Part shown: piece after piece, positions 21,956 to 25,019 of the stretch
Layout of the letters: each line of letters starts with the position of its first letter
Position numbering within the stretch: the first letter of the stretch is position 1
Virus record (IMG/VR): IMGVR_UViG_3300043449_000896
Location: 1-25,019 of that record
Reading direction: 5' to 3' (one strand)
DNA: 25,019 nucleotides
Source: a virus
Notes under the pieces: generated by a model
Seen by the model: the letters and a program-made list of their open reading frames with translations, nothing else
Databases searched by the model: none
Told to the model about the DNA's origin: nothing
Translations under genes and position numbers: made by a program

Positions 21956-22804
21956 TTAAATCTCTAAGCTTCCCTGCAACGAAATAGCCTCTAATCGGTT
22001 ATTCGCTATCTCTACGTATTCGGGATTAAGCTCTATTCCGATATACTTACGTCCCTCCTGTAGAGCTACATACCCAGTAGTACCGCTCCCATTAAATAGG
22101 TCCAGCACTACGTCTCCTATATTAGTACTTGACAAAATACAGGGACGTATTAGCTCTGGAGGATAGGTCGCGAAATGCGCTCCATCATAGCTACTTGTCT
22201 TAACCGTCCATACGGATCGCTTATTTAATCCATTCTCTAATATCTCTGATGCTTTATAGAGATACTTTGGATTTTTGGTGAACATAAAAATATATTCGTG
22301 CGCTCTAGTACATCTATCCGTAACGGACTCCGGCATAGGAGACGGTTTACTCCAGATAATGTCCTGCCGGAGATACCATCCGTCTCTCCGTAATGCTAAA
22401 GCTAACATCCACGGGATACCGATTAAGTCCTTAGGTTTAATATCTGGATGGTTACCTAATTTAGCGGACGCTGATACGAAGGAGTATTTCTCCTCGTTTC
22501 GTTTAGACTTAAGTATCCCAGCAGGAGGAGTAACGACTTTACGATTACCTCTGGAGTATGTATCTCCTATGTTAATCCAGAGAGTACCGTCCTCGCGGAG
22601 TACTCTCTTAGCTTCCCGGAATACATTTACGAGAGTCTCTACAAATATCTCCGGCGTTTCCTCTTGTCCTATCTGCTCGTCCATACCGTAATCTCTTAAT
22701 CCATAATATGGAGGAGAGGTTACTATAGTCTGGACGGATGCATCCTCTAAAAGCTTTAAGCTTAGTCTAGAGTCTCCGGTAATAATTTTGTATTTTTTCT
22801 CCAT
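21956..22804 (-). CDS. Beta-class DNA methyltransferase 2 (paralogue)
   Basis: 282 residues. Motif IV TSPPYYGLRDYG at 29-40 and motif I LDLFNGSGTTGYVALQ at 234-249; here the usual DPF is DLF. LWINIGDTYS, DIIWSKPSPMPESV and HFATYPPELIRPCI match the neighbouring enzyme. Residues about 84-122 differ completely from it, and the long insertion at 186-232 of the neighbour is nearly absent. Conserved blocks are identical at base level over 40 or more nt, so the pair arose by duplication or exchange. It likely has a different target sequence. Its start overlaps the DUF3310-type gene stop by one base. Confidence 0.92.
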   Translation of the reverse strand: MEKKYKIITGDSRLSLKLLEDASVQTIVTSPPYYGLRDYGMDEQIGQEETPEIFVETLVNVFREAKRVLREDGTLWINIGDTYSRGNRKVVTPPAGILKSKRNEEKYSFVSASAKLGNHPDIKPKDLIGIPWMLALALRRDGWYLRQDIIWSKPSPMPESVTDRCTRAHEYIFMFTKNPKYLYKASEILENGLNKRSVWTVKTSSYDGAHFATYPPELIRPCILSSTNIGDVVLDLFNGSGTTGYVALQEGRKYIGIELNPEYVEIANNRLEAISLQGSLEI

Positions 22805-23109
22805 TACCTCATATTCATTTCTTGTTCTTCTATTCGCGCGTCCGTATCTATCTCCCTCCGGACCTGCGGATCGGCGGTTTCCCGTCCGATACTATCCATA
22901 GCCGTTAGGATATTGTCCGCTACCGATATGGAGTCCGTTAGATGATATACGAGATACCAGAGAGCTTTTAGGAGGTCCTCCCGTCCATTCTTCTCTCCAT
23001 GCCGACATACATACTTAACGACATTACCCAGGGTAAACGAGAGCTTGTAGCTCTCGATTACCTCTATCGGTTGGACGCTTCCCTTACGGTAATGCGCGTC
23101 TCTATACAT
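22804..23109 (-). CDS. DUF3310-type phage protein
   Basis: 101 residues. HYRKGSVQPIEVIESYKLSFTLGNVVKYVCRHGEKNGREDLLKALWYLVYHL (residues 6-58) is the full signature of the DUF3310 family: HY-x-G, QPIEVIE, LGN-x-VKY, R-G-K and EDL-x-KA-x-WYL. The family is common in phage replication blocks and is sometimes called nucleotide-kinase-like, but its biochemical role is not settled. Its ATG overlaps the end of the preceding gene by eight bases. Located between the SSB-like and methyltransferase genes. Confidence 0.85.
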   Translation of the reverse strand: MYRDAHYRKGSVQPIEVIESYKLSFTLGNVVKYVCRHGEKNGREDLLKALWYLVYHLTDSISVADNILTAMDSIGRETADPQVRREIDTDARIEEQEMNMR

Positions 23110-23542
23110 AATCCAAATCCTTATAATCTACATCGTCTATATGCTTTACTAAACGTCCATAGATACCCTGGATAATCGCGTTATCCGGCTCCGCTCCCAT
23201 ATGGTAAAACTCCCAGATATCGTCCTCGCGCCGATCTGCTTTAACGCAAATCAGGAGAAAGCAGCAGGGTAGACCAGCTGTATTAAAGTCAAACCAGATA
23301 CACGTATTATTATCCGCATTAGTATCTACAGTAATCTCTACCTGGGCTTTCGCTTTAGATACCAAACAATACCAAGTATAGGATTTACTTGTCGCGGTTA
23401 GGACGTATCGCTTACCGTCGAAAGCTTTATCAAATGCCAAATCTAGGCAAAATTGACGCGCCATGCCCAGGAGGGATATCCGGATCGGTACGCTTAAGGA
23501 ATCTTTACATTCCGTATAACCCAGCTCTCTAAAATGTCTCAT
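23102..23542 (-). CDS. Hypothetical early protein
   Basis: 146 residues, MRHFRELGYTECKDSLSVPI at the start. Middle region VEITVDTNADNNTCIWFDFN and GLPCCFLLICVKADR is beta-like and Cys-rich; the C-terminus is acidic (IDDVDYKDLDYV). Not recognised. It lies after a terminator-like hairpin and has an AGAGGAGAG ribosome binding site 5-8 nt before the ATG. Membership of the early operon suggests a DNA-metabolism or host-takeover role, which is inference only. Confidence 0.65.
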   Translation of the reverse strand: MRHFRELGYTECKDSLSVPIRISLLGMARQFCLDLAFDKAFDGKRYVLTATSKSYTWYCLVSKAKAQVEITVDTNADNNTCIWFDFNTAGLPCCFLLICVKADRREDDIWEFYHMGAEPDNAIIQGIYGRLVKHIDDVDYKDLDYV

Positions 23543-23565
23543 TAGTACTCTCCTCTAAATCTAAA

Positions 23566-23589
23566 GGAGGGAGGATTACTCCTCCCCCC
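23566..23589 (-). terminator. Hairpin between the SSB-like gene and the next gene
   Basis: On the minus strand GGGGGGAGGA, loop GTAA, TCCTCCCTCC: ten base pairs with one G-U pair, followed by TTTAGATTTAG. The T-run is broken, so it may be a weak terminator or attenuator that lowers expression after the SSB-like gene. It begins shortly after that gene's stop codon. Confidence 0.55.
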
Positions 23590-23595
23590 AGTTTA

Positions 23596-24072
23596 TTACT
23601 CCGCGTCCGCGAACGGGTCGGAGATATCGTCCGTTTTAATCGGTTTCGGAACTTTCTTCGTAGCTGTAGAAGCTGGACGTACATCCTCTACGTTATTAAC
23701 TTCCGATCCGCTATTAGTAACCGCTACGGATACGGTTACTTTCCACGCCTTGCTCTTAAGCTCCTCGATAGAGAGCGCGTTATATTCCACCTTAGAGAGA
23801 CGCTTACCCAGCATGGAATCGAGGAGCTGGGTTAACTTACTCTGGGGATTTCCGTACCATACGGAAGTAAACCGGGAGAAGCGGAAAGGAGTACCGTCCT
23901 CGTCTCCTACCTCCGTAGTCTCCCATACCCAGCGGAGACATGCTTCCTTCTCCTCGCTCTGAAACTTTTTACGCTCCGCTGTATCGACGCTAATCAGCTT
24001 ACAGAGATACGTATCTGCTGGAGCTGCTGGTTTCGGCTCCGCGAAACCTCCAACCGAACCGAAGAAACCCAT
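23596..24072 (-). CDS. Putative single-stranded-DNA-binding protein
   Basis: 158 residues, MGFFGSVGGFAEPKPAAPAD at the start. The order of N-terminal Gly/Pro lead, TYLCKLISVDTAERKKFQ, RWVWETTEVGDEDGTPFRFSRFTS, LTQLLDSMLGKRL, LKSKAWKVTVSV, and a disordered Lys/Pro region ending in the acidic tail DDISDPFADAE resembles phage SSB-like proteins encoded by recombination and replication genes. The acidic tip with a Phe-Ala pair recalls SSB tails that bind partner proteins. AAAGGA lies about 11 nt before the ATG. A promoter-like sequence precedes it (24134-24163). Assignment is from pattern, moderate. Confidence 0.6.
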   Translation of the reverse strand: MGFFGSVGGFAEPKPAAPADTYLCKLISVDTAERKKFQSEEKEACLRWVWETTEVGDEDGTPFRFSRFTSVWYGNPQSKLTQLLDSMLGKRLSKVEYNALSIEELKSKAWKVTVSVAVTNSGSEVNNVEDVRPASTATKKVPKPIKTDDISDPFADAE

Positions 24073-24133
24073 ATCTTTACTCTTCCTTTCGGACTATCCA
24101 GTCCTTCTCAAACCGTCCCTATAGGACTTCCTG

Positions 24134-24163
24134 TATATACCATCCGTATATTACCTAATGCAA
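24134..24163 (-). promoter_or_regulatory. Promoter-like site upstream of the SSB-like gene
   Basis: On the minus strand TTGCAT (24163-24158) is followed after 17-18 nt by GTATAT/TATATA (about 24140-24134). The start of transcription would be near 24127, leaving a 55-nt leader. It has the same -35 sequence and a similar ATATACG-containing spacer as the plus-strand promoter at 11763-11791, which supports both being real. Confidence 0.5.
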
Positions 24164-24230
24164 TAGTCCACGATATTAATTTATATCGCGTTATCCACTT
24201 ACCGCAGATCGCATACCAAATAAGTAAACC

Positions 24231-24275
24231 GGACGCTCCGGTACGGTACAGCGTAAGCGTCCGTACCGTCCGGAG
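24231..24275. repeat. Overlapping alternative hairpins
   Basis: CTCCGG-T-ACGGTAC (24236-24249) can pair with GTACCGTCCGGAG (24263-24275): 13 bp with one bulged T. Alternatively GGACGCT (24231-24237) pairs with AGCGTCC (24256-24262). The two overlap at 24236-24237, so they compete. Confidence 0.65.
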
Positions 24276-24317
24276 GAGTCCGGTACGGAAGGAGGGATTA
24301 TAAGGGAGGAAACCATA

Positions 24318-24350
24318 GTGGTATCAGTATCTATACTTAAGGGATACCAC
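24318..24350. repeat. Nested inverted repeat, operator-like
   Basis: Outer arms GTGGTATC (24318-24325) and GATACCAC (24343-24350). Inner dyad AGTAT-CT-ATACT (24326-24337). A further GATACCA lies at 24357-24363. There is no T-run on either side, so a protein-binding site is more likely than a terminator. Confidence 0.6.
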
Positions 24351-24364
24351 TAATTTGATACCAG

Positions 24365-24586
24365 TTAAACCCGCTCTAAAGTATCCCTCCGGACCTTATA
24401 GAAGCTGTACTCTGGGTAGTAGTTACAGTAGGTTTCCGCTCTGGATTTACGTCCGTATACATGTCGGATATTCCCTTTAATATCCTGAACCGCATACCCG
24501 TACGTAGCTGTATTCTTTCTACTCCAAGCTCTCTCCCGCTCCCTAGAAGCTTCGGACCAGGTAGAGCGTTTAGTTATCTTCTCCAT
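24365..24586 (-). CDS. Small basic hypothetical protein
   Basis: 73 residues, MEKITKRSTWSEASRERERA at the start, then YGYAVQDIKGNIRHVYGRKS and YSFYKVRRDTLERV. It is rich in Arg, Lys and Tyr, so binding to nucleic acid is possible. It overlaps the end of the ATPase gene by 17 bases, as expected for a translated phage operon. Not recognised. Confidence 0.6.
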   Translation of the reverse strand: MEKITKRSTWSEASRERERAWSRKNTATYGYAVQDIKGNIRHVYGRKSRAETYCNYYPEYSFYKVRRDTLERV

Positions 24587-25019
24587 ATAGAGCTACCTCC
24601 TCTCCCTGGGGGATTGTGTAACCGTACGGGTAGTACTTAATGGTTCTACTACCCTCTCTCATAACCGTAAGGACATGTCCGGTAACCATCTCCTGAATAG
24701 TCCCCAGTATACGATTACGGTTACCCTTTACGCGTTTAGCTATAAGGTTCCCGCTTAACCCAGGAGTCTCCGCTACAGCTTCTAGGATAGCATCCATTAA
24801 TCCCTCCCCAGGGTCGCGTATCTCTAAGCGGACATGGTTTAACCTGGTAGCTCCATTACCGCTATCGATGGTCCAGGATACGTTAACGTAGTCCTCCTCG
24901 CGTCCATGTCTATTCTTCGTCGTAACCATTGTATAAACTCCATCCTTTTTAGATATGGAGAATACGGTATCCGCTTGCGCTGCGATATCTCCAGCTCCTC
25001 TCATTTGTTCGTGAGCTAT
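24570..25019 (-). CDS. RecA/RepA-like ATPase, C-terminal part (5' end off the window)
   Basis: The frame runs to the right edge without a start that must be real: upstream of the first Met it reads IAHEQ, giving AHEQMRGAGDIAAQADTVFSI. That matches the end of a RecA-fold hexameric ATPase (DnaB/RepA/KaiC-like group), where a His precedes R-G-x-x-x-I-x-x-x-A-D and a beta strand. KNRHGREEDYVNVSWTID follows, as in phage RepA-like helicase or AAA_25 proteins. The last 70 residues (EGLMDAILEAVAETPGLSGN to YYPYGYTIP) look like a winged helix. Walker A and B lie outside the window. Probable role: DNA replication or recombination. Confidence 0.75.
   Translation of the reverse strand: MAHEQMRGAGDIAAQADTVFSISKKDGVYTMVTTKNRHGREEDYVNVSWTIDSGNGATRLNHVRLEIRDPGEGLMDAILEAVAETPGLSGNLIAKRVKGNRNRILGTIQEMVTGHVLTVMREGSRTIKYYPYGYTIPQGEEVALYGEDN

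Larger units (their letters stand above)
24073..24364. other. Non-coding region with clustered dyads; possible origin or control region
   Basis: About 290 bp with no convincing gene. It holds a promoter-like site (24134-24163), a CGATAT/ATATCG dyad around TAATTT (24171-24188), TTATCCACT at 24191-24199 (one mismatch to the DnaA box TTATCCACA), three GGTACGG elements (two direct, at 24240 and 24282, one inverted at 24261), overlapping hairpins at 24231-24275, and three TGGTATC/GATACCA elements (24319-24363). Such a mixture next to replication genes fits an origin or a repressor-controlled switch. Confidence 0.55.

Noticed and set aside
24192-24316. 41-codon minus-strand frame starting MVSSLIIPPSVP in the non-coding region
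   Set aside because: No ribosome binding site, and the frame coincides with the hairpins and repeats; no recognisable product.
24318-24350. Terminator for the ATPase gene unit
   Set aside because: The inverted repeat has a 17-nt loop with its own dyad and no T-run on the minus strand; operator-like use is more plausible.
1-25019. tRNA genes, CRISPR array, integrase or insertion sequence
   Set aside because: No cloverleaf-like segment, no regularly spaced repeats and no recombinase or transposase motif were found on either strand.

Overview
The window is a stretch of a tailed double-stranded DNA bacteriophage genome (or an intact-looking prophage), most likely a siphovirus with HK97-type capsid assembly. 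Evidence: a near-complete head and tail gene set in canonical order (small and large terminase, HK97-type portal, MuF-type minor head protein, prohead protease, major capsid, head-tail connector, head closure, HK97 gp10-like protein, tail terminator, tail tube, frameshifted tail chaperone, tape measure, tail hub). No sheath gene is visible. The 484-residue tape measure would span about 70 nm by the usual 0.15 nm per residue rule. Start codons are often preceded by GGAG-type ribosome binding sites, so the host is a bacterium; I cannot name it. No rRNA, tRNA, integrase, insertion sequence or CRISPR array was seen.

Layout. Almost everything lies on the minus strand and reads from high to low coordinates. 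25019-22804 is a replication/early block: the C-terminal end of a RecA/RepA-like ATPase, a small basic protein, a 290-bp non-coding region full of dyads and short repeats, a putative single-strand-binding protein, an unknown protein and a DUF3310-type protein. 22804-20537 holds two closely related beta-class DNA methyltransferases with an unknown ORF between them. 20510-12439 is packaging and head: terminases, portal with a C-terminal extra domain, MuF protein fused to a zincin-type metallopeptidase domain, protease and major capsid. A strong two-way terminator (12358-12383) ends the capsid gene. Two small acidic genes on the plus strand (11828-12351), with their own promoter, are inserted here like a moron. 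The minus-strand series then resumes at 11708: connector, head closure, a holin-like membrane protein, two large beta-rich virion proteins, an Ig-like protein, and the tail genes down to the left edge, where another beta-rich tail protein runs off the window.

How the parts work together. The terminases package DNA through the portal into a capsid matured by the protease. The connector, closure and terminator proteins join it to a tail built on the tape measure with a G/GT chaperone pair. That pair is made by a textbook -1 frameshift: GGGAAAC slippery site, 5-nt spacer, 10-bp hairpin. Several virion proteins carry inserted or duplicated beta modules of the sort found in phage adhesins. Two genome-wide composition signals suggest restriction pressure: I found no GGCC at all, and every GATC I found touches a CpG (CGATC or GATCG). 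These sit alongside two phage-borne methyltransferases.
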